64,000 nucleotides of DNA from Pseudomonas berkeleyensis (GTDB lineage Bacteria; Pseudomonadota; Gammaproteobacteria; Pseudomonadales; Pseudomonadaceae). The translations under genes were made by a program, and so were the position numbers. A model generated the notes under the pieces. The model saw nothing but the letters and a program-made list of their open reading frames with translations. It had not been told where the DNA came from and ran no database searches. Positions 40,288 to 48,165 of the stretch are shown here, piece after piece; within the stretch, counting starts at the first letter, position 1; every line of letters begins with the position of its first letter. The stretch is taken from the NCBI RefSeq assembly GCF_014109765.1, contig NZ_CP059139.1, positions 372,001 through 436,000 on the forward strand, given 5' to 3'.

Positions 40288-40718
40288 ACGTCGACTGGGC
40301 CAATTTCACACCCTGGAGCGCCTTGGCCGGTGGCGCGCTGATCGGTTTGGCGGTGGCGCTCTTCGCTCTGGCCAACGGCCGCGTCGCGGGCATCAGCGGC
40401 CTGCTGGGCAGTGTGTTGCAGCGCGGCGCTGAGGGGCGTGGCGAGAAAGCGCTGTTTCTCCTCGGCCTGTTGCTGGCGCCCTTGCTATGGCTGGCGTTCG
40501 CCGACCTGCCGCCGGTGCGTTTCGAGGGTGGCACGCTGAGCCTGGTCGCCGCCGGGCTGCTGGTGGGCCTTGGCACCCGCTATGGTTCAGGCTGCACCAG
40601 CGGGCATGGCGTGTGTGGTGTTTCCCGTCTTTCGCCACGCTCGCAGGTGGCCACGCTGTGCTTCATGGCCAGTGGCTTCGCCACGGTGTTCGTGCTGCGC
40701 CACCTGCTGGAGGGCTGA
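40284..40718 (+). CDS. pmpA: YeeE/YedE family transporter subunit (PmpA-like)
   Basis: A 144-residue membrane protein, the N-terminal half-type of a YeeE/YedE thiosulfate/sulfur transporter. It has about four hydrophobic helices and the signature GSGCTSGHGVCG with C104 and C111, cysteines that relay sulfur in YeeE. It overlaps bigR by 4 bp and is 2 bp before its partner pmpB. It is thought to move sulfur compounds across the inner membrane; direction and species are not established for this split form. Confidence 0.85.
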   Translation: MNVDWANFTPWSALAGGALIGLAVALFALANGRVAGISGLLGSVLQRGAEGRGEKALFLLGLLLAPLLWLAFADLPPVRFEGGTLSLVAAGLLVGLGTRYGSGCTSGHGVCGVSRLSPRSQVATLCFMASGFATVFVLRHLLEG

Positions 40719-40720
40719 TC

Positions 40721-41140
40721 ATGGCCAGGCTCAGTGCATTCGTGGCGGGCTTGCTGTTCGGTTTAGGCCTGTTGCTGGCCGGTATGGCCGACCCGGCCAA
40801 GGTGCTTGCTTTTCTCGATCTGTCCGGCAACTGGGATCCGACCCTGGCGCTGGTGATGGCAGGTGCCATCGCTGTTGCAATGCTGCCGTTGAAGTTGGCA
40901 GGCAAGCGTTCCCGGGCATTGTCGGGCGGCACCATGCAGTTGCCGACTCGCCGCGATCTGGATGCTCGGCTGATTGGCGGCAGCCTGCTGTTCGGCGTCG
41001 GCTGGGGCATCGCCGGCATCTGCCCAGGGCCGGCCCTTGCGCTGCTGTCGGCCGGCCATTGGCAGGGGCTGCTGTTCGTGGCGGCGATGCTCACCGGCAT
41101 GCTGATTTTTGCCGCGCTGGAAGGCCAGCGCGCACGTTGA
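40721..41140 (+). CDS. pmpB: YeeE/YedE family transporter subunit (PmpB-like, DUF6691)
   Basis: A 139-residue partner of pmpA with about four helices. Family marks are GLLFGLGLLLAGMADPAKVLAF at the N-terminus, DLSGNWDPTLALVM, and GWGIAGICPGPAL with C101, the equivalent of the sulfur-relay cysteine in the second YeeE half. ATG at 40721 lies two bases after the pmpA stop. The two probably form one transporter. Confidence 0.85.
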   Translation: MARLSAFVAGLLFGLGLLLAGMADPAKVLAFLDLSGNWDPTLALVMAGAIAVAMLPLKLAGKRSRALSGGTMQLPTRRDLDARLIGGSLLFGVGWGIAGICPGPALALLSAGHWQGLLFVAAMLTGMLIFAALEGQRAR

Positions 41141-41154
41141 CCTGGAGGTACTCG

Positions 41155-41346
41155 ATGAACGCCAATGTGGGAACCCTCGACCGTAGCCTGCGCATTGCCG
41201 CTGGCCTGATCCTCATTGCACTGAGCCTGGGCGGTGTCATCGGCCCGTGGGGCTGGCTCGGCGTGTTGCCGCTGGCCACTGGCATCTTGCGCTTCTGCCC
41301 GGCTTATCCGCTGCTGGGCATCAATACTTGCAAGCGCAGGCCCTGA
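41155..41346 (+). CDS. DUF2892 (YgaP-like) small membrane protein
   Basis: A 63-residue membrane protein with two helices (SLRIAAGLILIALSL and GVLPLATGILRFC). The DUF2892 signature GxLDRSLRI at the N-terminus and CPAYPLLGINTC at the end are present; in YgaP this domain anchors a rhodanese. It has an excellent ribosome-binding site (TGGAGG, 6 bp upstream). It sits inside the bigR operon; its own role is unknown but is likely to handle sulfane sulfur at the membrane. Confidence 0.85.
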   Translation: MNANVGTLDRSLRIAAGLILIALSLGGVIGPWGWLGVLPLATGILRFCPAYPLLGINTCKRRP

Positions 41347-41362
41347 CCATTCGGGAGTCGTT

Positions 41363-42226
41363 ATGTCCGCCGTCATCACCCCATTCTTCGATTCGGCCAC
41401 GTTCACCTACAGCTATGTGGTCAGTGATCCGGCTACGGGGCGCTGCGCCATCATCGACTCGGTGCTCGATTACGACCCCGCTTCGGGGCGTACCTCGCAT
41501 GCCGGTGCCGAGCGCATCGTCGAGCATGTCCGGGCGCAGGGGCTGGCGGTGGATTGGCTGCTGGAAACCCATGTGCACGCCGATCATCTGTCTGCCGCTC
41601 CCTATCTCAAGCAGGCGCTGGGCGGTCGGCTGGCCATCGGTGCGCAGATCACCCAGGTGCAGAGCACTTTCGGCAAGCTGTTCAATGCGGGGAGTGCGTT
41701 TTCCTGCGATGGCAGGCAGTTCGATCAGCTGTTCAGCGATGGCGAGTGCTTTCGCATCGGTGGTCTGGAGGCTCGTGCGCTGCATACGCCGGGTCATACC
41801 CCGGCTTGCATGACCTACGTGATCGGTGATGCGGCTTTCGTCGGCGATACCCTGTTCATGCCGGACTATGGCACCGCACGTTGCGACTTCCCCGGTGGTG
41901 ATGCCCGCGTACTGTATCGCTCGATTCAACGGCTGTTCAGCCTGCCGGATACGACTCGTCTGTTCCTCTGCCATGACTACAAGGTGCCAGGGCGCGAGCA
42001 TTTTCAGTTTCAGAGCACGGTAGCCGAGCAGCGTCTCCACAACGTGCATGTGCACGAAGGGATCGGCGAGGACGAGTTCGTCGCCATGCGCACCAAGCGT
42101 GATGCCACGCTAGGCATGCCGACGTTGATCCTGCCGTCGGTACAGGTGAACATGCGCGGCGGCGAACTGCCCCCGCCGGAAGACAACGGGGTGCGTTATC
42201 TCAAGGTGCCCTTGAATGTCCTTTGA
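41363..42226 (+). CDS. blh: MBL-fold persulfide dioxygenase-like hydrolase (Blh/ETHE1 type)
   Basis: A 287-residue metallo-beta-lactamase-fold protein. The metal motif HVHADH (H70, H72, D74, H75), the GHTPACMTY histidine and VGDTLFMPDYGTARCDFPGG are those of ETHE1-type persulfide dioxygenases, which oxidise glutathione persulfide to sulfite using iron. The CHDY motif supplies another metal ligand. There is no fused rhodanese, unlike some BigR-linked Blh proteins. It overlaps the SulP gene by 11 bp, so sulfite or sulfate made here could be exported by the next protein. Confidence 0.88.
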   Translation: MSAVITPFFDSATFTYSYVVSDPATGRCAIIDSVLDYDPASGRTSHAGAERIVEHVRAQGLAVDWLLETHVHADHLSAAPYLKQALGGRLAIGAQITQVQSTFGKLFNAGSAFSCDGRQFDQLFSDGECFRIGGLEARALHTPGHTPACMTYVIGDAAFVGDTLFMPDYGTARCDFPGGDARVLYRSIQRLFSLPDTTRLFLCHDYKVPGREHFQFQSTVAEQRLHNVHVHEGIGEDEFVAMRTKRDATLGMPTLILPSVQVNMRGGELPPPEDNGVRYLKVPLNVL

Positions 42227-43919
42227 GCCCTTGCGCGGCTATTTGCGCAACTCGGCCAGTGCTGATCTGATCGCGGCGCTGCTGGTCTCTCTGCTTCTGG
42301 TGCCGCAGGCGCTGGCCTATGCGCAACTGGCCGGCTTGCCAGCGGTTGCCGGGCTGTACGCGAGCATCCTGCCGCTGGCGGTGTATGCCTGGCTCGGCGG
42401 CAGTGCCGGTGTGGCGCTGTCGTTGGGGCCGGTGGCGATTCTCTCGCTGATGACCGCTGCCGCCCTGCAACCGCTCGCTGCCGCCGGCAGCGCCGCATAC
42501 ATGGCCGGCGCGGTCATGCTGACGGCTCTGGTCGGGCTGTTTCTATTGGCGATGAGTATCCTGCGCCTGGGCGTGCTGGCCAATTTCCTCAGCCACCCGG
42601 TGATTGCCGGATTCGTCAGCGGTTCGGCGATTTTGATCGCGGCCAGCCAGCTGGGCCATCTGCTCGGTATTCGTGGCGCGGGGCAGAGTCTGCCGGATCT
42701 GTTGCCCTCGCTGTGGGCGCAACTCGATCAGGTGCATCTGCCGACCTTGTTGCTGGGGCTGGGCAGCATCTGCTTCCTGCTGACACTCAGGCAGTTGCAT
42801 CGCTGCGGCCTGCCGGTGCGTCTGGCCGGTTGGCTGGTGCGCCTTGGGGCGCTGTTGCTGGTGCTGCTGGGCATTGCCGCCAGTGCTCTGTTTGGCCTGG
42901 AAGCGCTGGGCGTGCGCGTGGTCGGGACGGTGCCAGCGGGGTTGCCGCCCTTGACCCTGCCGCCGCTCGATCTGCAGTTGCTGCGTGAGCTATGGCCGGC
43001 GGCGTTGCTGATCGCACTGGTTGGCTTCGTCGAGTCGGTATCCATCGCTCAGAGCCTGGAGGCGCGCCGGCGGCGTTCGGTCAATCCGGATCAGGAGCTG
43101 TGTGGTCAGGCCGGAGCCAACCTGGCAGCGGCCTTCACCGGCGGCTTTCCGGTAGCGGCCAGTTTCTCGCGTTCGGCGCTGGCGCTGGAAACGCCGGTAG
43201 CCACACCGCGGGTCGGCCTGTGGGTCGCGGCGCTGATGCTTGGCGCAGCGTTGGGCCTGGCGCCACTGTTGCAGCATCTGCCCCAGGCGGTGTTGGCGGC
43301 GAGCATCCTGGTGGCGATTCTCGGTCTGATCGACCTGCGCACGCTGCGTCGTACCTGGCGCTACTCGCGGCAGGATGGCGTGGCGCAACTGGTCACCCTG
43401 GTTGGTGTGCTTGCCCATGGTGTCGAGGCCGGCATTGTTCTCGGCGTCGGTCTGTCGCTGTTGCTGTTTCTCTGGCGCACCAGCCGGCCTCATATCGCCG
43501 TGATTGGCTTGTTGCCCGGCAGCGAGCATTTCCGCAACGTCGAGCGCTTCGACACGCTCGACAGTGCCACGGTGTTGTCGCTTCGGGTCGACGAGAGCCT
43601 GTATTTCCCCAATGCCCGTTATCTGGAGGAACGCATTGCCGAACTGGTGGCGGCACGGCCGCAGGCGCGGCATGTGGTGCTGCAGTGTTCGGGGGTCAAC
43701 CTGATCGACGCCAGCGCCCTGGATTCGCTGGAGACCATCGGCGCTCGCCTGGCCAGCGCCGGTTTGCAGTTGCACTTCTCCGAGGTCAAGGGCCCGGTGA
43801 TGGACAGGCTCAAGCGTTCGGACTTTCTCGAGCGCTTCGGCGGGCAGGTATTCGTCAGCCAGTACCAGGCGCTGGCGACGCTCGATCCTGAGTTGATCGC
43901 ACGCAACAGAGCACTCTGA
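42216..43919 (+). CDS. SulP-family anion transporter with STAS domain
   Basis: A 567-residue membrane protein of the SulP (SLC26) family. About 12 helices are followed by a C-terminal STAS domain (~440-560) with VNLIDASALDSLETIGARL. The N-terminal signature ALLVSLLLVPQALAYAQLAGLP, ending in GLYASILP, is typical. Family members carry sulfate, bicarbonate or other anions; operon context suggests it moves sulfur oxyanions formed from persulfide oxidation. It is the last gene of the bigR operon. Confidence 0.88.
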   Translation: MSFEPLRGYLRNSASADLIAALLVSLLLVPQALAYAQLAGLPAVAGLYASILPLAVYAWLGGSAGVALSLGPVAILSLMTAAALQPLAAAGSAAYMAGAVMLTALVGLFLLAMSILRLGVLANFLSHPVIAGFVSGSAILIAASQLGHLLGIRGAGQSLPDLLPSLWAQLDQVHLPTLLLGLGSICFLLTLRQLHRCGLPVRLAGWLVRLGALLLVLLGIAASALFGLEALGVRVVGTVPAGLPPLTLPPLDLQLLRELWPAALLIALVGFVESVSIAQSLEARRRRSVNPDQELCGQAGANLAAAFTGGFPVAASFSRSALALETPVATPRVGLWVAALMLGAALGLAPLLQHLPQAVLAASILVAILGLIDLRTLRRTWRYSRQDGVAQLVTLVGVLAHGVEAGIVLGVGLSLLLFLWRTSRPHIAVIGLLPGSEHFRNVERFDTLDSATVLSLRVDESLYFPNARYLEERIAELVAARPQARHVVLQCSGVNLIDASALDSLETIGARLASAGLQLHFSEVKGPVMDRLKRSDFLERFGGQVFVSQYQALATLDPELIARNRAL

Positions 43920-43957
43920 GCGGATTTGTTGCAAATTCTTAACGTGCCGGGTGGGGC

Positions 43958-43971
43958 TTGATCTGGGTCAA
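43958..43971. promoter_or_regulatory. Anr/FNR-type box upstream of ccpA
   Basis: TTGATCTGGGTCAA matches TTGAT-N4-ATCAA at 9 of 10 positions, 71 bp before the peroxidase start. Pseudomonas cytochrome c peroxidase genes are known Anr targets. The -10 region is not clear; CATAAC at 44005-44010 is a candidate. Confidence 0.7.
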
Positions 43972-44041
43972 GCCCAGGGCAGTGGTTGGCGCGCATGGTC
44001 GAGGCATAACCAGATAAGCCAACACCTGAGGAAACATCACC

Positions 44042-45031
44042 ATGCGCACGCTGAGCCTGCTGGCCGGACTGTGTCTGGGCGCCAGCGCCTGGGCCAATGT
44101 ACCGAGCAACGAACCCGTGGAGCCCATCGCCCCCGCCGAGATCACCGACCCCGCCAAGGTCGAGCTGGGCAAGCAGCTGTTCTTCGACCCGCGCCTGTCG
44201 CGCTCGGGCTTCATTTCCTGCAACTCCTGCCACAACCTGTCGATGGGCGGCAGCGACAACCTGCCCAGTTCCATTGGCCACAACTGGCAGCAGGGGCCGA
44301 TCAACTCGCCCACCGTACTCAATTCCAGCTTCAACCTCGCGCAGTTCTGGGATGGCCGCGCCGCCGACCTCAAGGAGCAGGCTGCCGGCCCTATCGCCAA
44401 CCCGAAGGAGATGGCCTTCACCCACATTCTCGCCATCGACGTGCTGCGCTCGATCCCGCAATACCGCGAGTCGTTCAAGACGGTGTACAAGACCGACGAA
44501 ATCACCCTGGACGAAGTGACCGATGCCATCGCCGAGTTCGAGAAGACCCTGGTCACGCCCAACTCGCGCTTCGACCTGTGGCTCAAGGGCGATGCCAAGG
44601 CCATCACTCAGACCGAGCGGGAGGGGTATGAGCTGTTCAAGTCCATCGGCTGCGTGGCCTGCCACAACGGGCCGGCGCTGGGCGGCAACTCGTTCCAGAA
44701 GATGGGCCTGGTCGAACCCTATGAAACCAGCAATCCCGCCGAGGGTGTGGCCGGCCTGACCGGCAAGGATGCCGACCGCTTCAAATTCAAGGTGCCGACC
44801 CTGCGCAACGTCGAACTGACCTATCCCTACTTCCACGACGGCGCTTACTGGAAGCTGGAGGAGTCGGTGGACATCATGGCCCGCCTGCAACTGGGGCGAC
44901 AGCTGAGTGAGGACGAGATCGGCAAGATCACCGCCTTCCTCAAGACCCTGACCGGCGAGCAGCCGAGCTTCGCCCTGCCGATCCTGCCGCCGTCGAACAA
45001 CGATACGCCGCGTCCGCAGCCGTTCGAGTGA
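44042..45031 (+). CDS. ccpA: Di-haem cytochrome c peroxidase
   Basis: A 329-residue periplasmic enzyme reducing hydrogen peroxide with electrons from cytochrome c or azurin. The signal peptide RTLSLLAGLCLGASAWA is cleaved before NVPS. Two haem-binding motifs are CNSCH (C60/C63/H64, low-potential peroxidatic haem) and CVACH (C204/C207/H208, high-potential haem). The distal-side segments FWDGRAADLKEQA and PTLRNVELTYPYFHDGA are conserved. An Anr-type box upstream suggests low-oxygen induction. It is monogenic, ended by a strong hairpin. Confidence 0.95.
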   Translation: MRTLSLLAGLCLGASAWANVPSNEPVEPIAPAEITDPAKVELGKQLFFDPRLSRSGFISCNSCHNLSMGGSDNLPSSIGHNWQQGPINSPTVLNSSFNLAQFWDGRAADLKEQAAGPIANPKEMAFTHILAIDVLRSIPQYRESFKTVYKTDEITLDEVTDAIAEFEKTLVTPNSRFDLWLKGDAKAITQTEREGYELFKSIGCVACHNGPALGGNSFQKMGLVEPYETSNPAEGVAGLTGKDADRFKFKVPTLRNVELTYPYFHDGAYWKLEESVDIMARLQLGRQLSEDEIGKITAFLKTLTGEQPSFALPILPPSNNDTPRPQPFE

Positions 45032-45040
45032 GTTGGCCCT

Positions 45041-45076
45041 ACACGAAACGCCCGGCATGTGCCGGGCGTTTCGTGT
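45041..45076. terminator. Bidirectional terminator with perfect 16-bp stem
   Basis: ACACGAAACGCCCGGC-ATGT-GCCGGGCGTTTCGTGT, perfect arms, 10 bp past the ccpA stop and between convergent ccpA and aguA. T runs are short (GTTT), so strength rests on the stem. Confidence 0.75.
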
Positions 45077-45123
45077 AGGGCGGGTGAAACCCGCCGAGGG
45101 TTGGCGGGTTTCACCCGCCCTAC
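45075..45123. repeat. GTAGGGCGGGT...ACCCGCCCTAC long palindrome
   Basis: Perfect inverted repeat with 21-bp arms (GTAGGGCGGGTGAAACC-CGCC and its complement) and a 7-bp loop. Its right arm is the same unit as 8858-8878. It overlaps the preceding terminator by 2 bp and ends 6 bp before the aguA stop. Confidence 0.85.
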
Positions 45124-45128
45124 ATGGT

Positions 45129-46235
45129 TCAGCGCCCTTGCGGCGCTGGCTGCTGCTGGGTGATGCAGTGGATATTGCCGCCACCGAGCAGAATCTCGCG
45201 GCCCGGCACCATCACCACGCGATGCTCGGGGAAGATGCGCTGGAGAATGGCGCGGGCTTCTTCGTCCTTCGGGTCATCGAAACTCGGCGCGACGATGCCG
45301 CCGTTGACGATGAGGAAGTTGACGTAGGAGCCGGCCAGGCGAACCTCCGGGCTACGCTCCTGACTGCCATCGACGATATCGACGCCCGCGCACTCTTCGG
45401 CCGTGGCGTGGATCGGGCCGGGAATCGGCATCTTGTGCACGGTCAGTTGACGACCCTTGGCGTCGCGAGCGCTTTCCAGCACGCGCATGGCGGCCTGGCA
45501 GCGCGGATAGTTGGGGTCATTCTGATCCTCGGTCCAGGCCAGCAGCACTTCACCGGGGCGCACGTAGCAACAGAAGTTGTCGACGTGGCCGTCGGTTTCG
45601 TCGTTGAACAGGCCGTCCGGTAGCCAGATCACCGTGTCGACGGCCAGGTGCTCGCGCAGCACGGCTTCGATCTCTTCACGTGACAGGTGTGGGTTGCGGT
45701 TCCTGTTCAGCAGGCACTCTTCGGTGGTGATCAGGGTGCCTTCGCCATCGACATGGATCGAGCCGCCTTCGAGCACGAAACCCTCGGTGCGGTAGCGCTT
45801 GCAGCCTTCGATTTCGAGAACCTTGCGTGCCACCTGGTCGTCACGCAGCCAGGGCCAGTACAGGCCACCGTCGAAGCCGCCCCAGGCGTTGAACGCCCAG
45901 TCCACGCCGCGCACTTCACCGCTGGCATTGGTGACGAAGGTCGGCCCGGTGTCACGCACCCAGGCGTCGTCGGTGGTGATTTCCACCAGGCGGATGTTGG
46001 CGTCGTCCAGGCGCGCGCGGGCGTTTTCGTACTGCGCTGCGGACACGCAGACGGTCACCGGTTCGAACTGGGCGATGGCCTTGGCCACCGCGGCGAAGGC
46101 GGCCTGTGCCGGCTTGCCGCCGTTGCGCCAGTTGTCAGGGCGTTCGGGCCAGACCATCCAGGTCTTGCTGTGGGTTTCCCATTCCGCCGGCATGCGGAAG
46201 CCATCGGCGCGTGGAGTCGTGTTCAGGGTGGTCAT
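45129..46235 (-). CDS. aguA: Agmatine deiminase
   Basis: A 368-residue guanidino-group-modifying enzyme converting agmatine to N-carbamoylputrescine and ammonia. The catalytic cysteine is C357 in [15 protein letters not shown]; the general-base region RDTGPTFV and the [14 protein letters not shown] (Glu/His) motif are visible. Length and ends match the Pseudomonas enzyme. It is second in the aguBA operon, 71 bp after aguB, with a repeat between them. Confidence 0.97.
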   Translation of the reverse strand: MTTLNTTPRADGFRMPAEWETHSKTWMVWPERPDNWRNGGKPAQAAFAAVAKAIAQFEPVTVCVSAAQYENARARLDDANIRLVEITTDDAWVRDTGPTFVTNASGEVRGVDWAFNAWGGFDGGLYWPWLRDDQVARKVLEIEGCKRYRTEGFVLEGGSIHVDGEGTLITTEECLLNRNRNPHLSREEIEAVLREHLAVDTVIWLPDGLFNDETDGHVDNFCCYVRPGEVLLAWTEDQNDPNYPRCQAAMRVLESARDAKGRQLTVHKMPIPGPIHATAEECAGVDIVDGSQERSPEVRLAGSYVNFLIVNGGIVAPSFDDPKDEEARAILQRIFPEHRVVMVPGREILLGGGNIHCITQQQPAPQGR

Positions 46236-46246
46236 ATTTCGCTTCC

Positions 46247-46309
46247 GTAGGGTGCGTCATGCGCACCGGCAAAGTGTTTGGAGGGTTAGGTGCGCATAGC
46301 GCACCCTAC
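46247..46309. repeat. GTAGGGTGCG...GCGCACCCTAC inverted-pair repeat inside aguBA
   Basis: Left unit GTAGGGTGCGTCATGCGCAC and right unit GGTGCGCATAGCGCACCCTAC (first 20 bases GGTGCGCATAGCGCACCCTA) face each other. The TAG stop of aguB (46308-46306, minus strand) is the TAG of the right unit. Confidence 0.85.
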
Positions 46310-47190
46310 GGGATCGAGGGTGTTTCACCGTCGAGCGTGGAAAGCGGCCAGTATAGGTTCGGCCGGCGGTCGCGGAACACACCCCAGGCGGTGCGGATCT
46401 TCTCCAGCGCGTCCAGATCGAAGCTGTGCAGCGCAATGCCTTCCTCGGTCTGGTTCAGCTCCTTGACCTTCTCGCCGTACTGATCGGCGATGAACGAGCT
46501 GCCGTAGAAGGTGATGTCGTAGCCGTCCTGTTCCTCGCGTCCGATGCGGTTGCTGGCCACCAGCGGCATCACGTTGGCGCCGGCATGGCCTTGCTGCACA
46601 CGCTGCCAGTGCTCACGTGAGGTGATGTTGGCATCGTGCGGTTCGCTGCCGATGGCGGTGGGGTAGAAGAGGATTTCCGCGCCCATCAGCGCCATGCTGC
46701 GTGCGCATTCCGGGAACCACTGATCCCAGCAGATACCCACGCCGATGCGTGCGTAGGCGGTGTCCCAGACCTTGAAGCCGGTATCGCCCGGGTTGAAGTA
46801 GTACTTCTCGTGATAGCCGGGCCCGTCCGGGATATGGCTTTTCCGATAAATCCCGAGATTTGTGCCGTCGGCATCGAGGATGGCGATGCTGTTGAAGCGG
46901 GCGCGGCCGGCGCGCTCGAAGAAGCTGATCGGCAGCACGACCTTCAGCTCGGCAGCGACCTTCCGGAAGTGCGCGATGGCCGGATTTTCCTCCACCGTGG
47001 TGGCCAGCTGGGTGTAGTCGGCGTTGGGCTTTTGGCAGAAGTAGGGTGCCTCGAACAGCTCCTGGATCAGGATGATCTGGGCGCCCTGGGCTGCGGCCTG
47101 ACGCACCAGCTTCTCGGCATTGGCGATGTTTGCAGGGGTATCCCAGGAGCAGGCCATCTGGGTCGCAGCGACGGTAACGATACGGGACAT
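46306..47190 (-). CDS. aguB: N-carbamoylputrescine amidase
   Basis: A 294-residue nitrilase-superfamily enzyme hydrolysing N-carbamoylputrescine to putrescine, carbon dioxide and ammonia. The catalytic triad is visible as E44 (LIQELFEAPY), K117 (YRKSHIPD) and C154 (VGICWDQWFPE). AGAGGTG lies upstream of ATG 47190. It is the first gene of aguBA; two matching dyads upstream probably bind AguR. Its stop codon is donated by an intergenic repeat. Confidence 0.97.
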   Translation of the reverse strand: MSRIVTVAATQMACSWDTPANIANAEKLVRQAAAQGAQIILIQELFEAPYFCQKPNADYTQLATTVEENPAIAHFRKVAAELKVVLPISFFERAGRARFNSIAILDADGTNLGIYRKSHIPDGPGYHEKYYFNPGDTGFKVWDTAYARIGVGICWDQWFPECARSMALMGAEILFYPTAIGSEPHDANITSREHWQRVQQGHAGANVMPLVASNRIGREEQDGYDITFYGSSFIADQYGEKVKELNQTEEGIALHSFDLDALEKIRTAWGVFRDRRPNLYWPLSTLDGETPSIP

Positions 47191-47281
47191 GAAGCACCTC
47201 TTGGCTCGTTCGCAGGCCGCTCCGGCGGCCCATTCAGAGTGCCGTGGCTGAACCTCGACCAGGGCGGGATGCTCGATTTAT

Positions 47282-47351
47282 ATCCGATAAATATCGGTAT
47301 TAGAAGATGCTTTTAGTCGGCTGAGTGAAATAAATGCGATTTTTATCGGAT
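47282..47351. promoter_or_regulatory. Pair of inverted dyads upstream of aguB (AguR operator candidates)
   Basis: ATCCGATAAATATCG at 47282-47296 and, on the opposite strand, ATCCGATAAAAATCG at 47351-47337 differ at one base. Each is itself partly palindromic (CGATAAATATCG). They lie in an AT-rich stretch 90-160 bp before aguB. In P. aeruginosa AguR represses aguBA and is relieved by agmatine and N-carbamoylputrescine. Confidence 0.65.
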
Positions 47352-47426
47352 TTATATTGGTTCGGGCCTTAGGTGGCGGGGCGCCTTGGTTGTGTAACGC
47401 GATTGGTCGCAGCGTCAGATGCCATC

Positions 47427-47447
47427 GGTGCGCACGGCGCACCCTTC
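47427..47447. repeat. Single GGTGCGC...GCGCACCC repeat
   Basis: GGTGCGCACGGCGCACCCTT, a lone half unit just after the aguR stop on the minus strand. Confidence 0.7.
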
Positions 47448-47453
47448 GGTGGA

Positions 47454-48095
47454 TTACACCAGCGGTGCAGGCCTTTTCGGCAGCGCGGCCGGCAGGTACA
47501 GGCCCAGGTAGGCGTCGAATACGCGCATGCCTTCCTCGGCCAGGCGCGGGGTGATCTCCCCGTGCAGTTGCACGGAGCGGGCGTAAACGCGATCCCCCAG
47601 GGACATGGCCAGAGTGAATACGTCGATATCCATCGGCAATTGCGGCAGAGGGAAGTGTCGCTCGAACAGTGCCCGCATCAATCGGCCCAGCTCCAGATCG
47701 TGCTGGTGATCAGCCTGGGTCACCTCGGCCAGACCGTGCTGGGCGAGGATCAGCTGCCGTGCGGCGGCGTCCTTGGCATAGATAGCCAGCATGCGCTGCT
47801 CGACCAGGCGCGAGAGGTCGTGCCAGGTGCGTAATGCGGCGTGCTCGACCGGTTCGAGCAGGCTGCCACGGAAGGCGGCGTGCACGTCTGCGGTCAGCCC
47901 TTCGAGCAGGGCCGGCACGCTGGCGAAGAAGTGATACACCGAGGACGGCGGAATGCCGGCGCGTTCGGCTACCGTGTAGATCGACAGGTTGGCCATGCCC
48001 TGCTCGGCCAGCAGCTCACGAGCGGCAGAGAGGATCACGGCGATACGGGCCTGGCTGCTGGCGCGCGGCTTGCGGGTGCTGGCGGGGCGCGACAT
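47454..48095 (-). CDS. aguR: TetR-family regulator AguR
   Basis: A 213-residue TetR-type repressor of agmatine use. ATG at 48095 begins MSRPASTRKPRASSQARIAV; the helix-turn-helix is MANLSIYTVAERAGIPPSS followed by VYHFFASVPALLEGL (about residues 35-70). The C-terminal part is the variable ligand domain. It is directly upstream of aguBA on the same strand, as in P. aeruginosa, and downstream of a polyamine-binding protein gene with a 70-bp gap. Confidence 0.9.
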   Translation of the reverse strand: MSRPASTRKPRASSQARIAVILSAARELLAEQGMANLSIYTVAERAGIPPSSVYHFFASVPALLEGLTADVHAAFRGSLLEPVEHAALRTWHDLSRLVEQRMLAIYAKDAAARQLILAQHGLAEVTQADHQHDLELGRLMRALFERHFPLPQLPMDIDVFTLAMSLGDRVYARSVQLHGEITPRLAEEGMRVFDAYLGLYLPAALPKRPAPLV

Positions 48096-48165
48096 GGTGG
48101 GCTCCTCGGTGGGCGAGGCGCTATTGGACGTCAGCTGGCGCCGGCGAGGCAAGCCTCGCCGGGGG

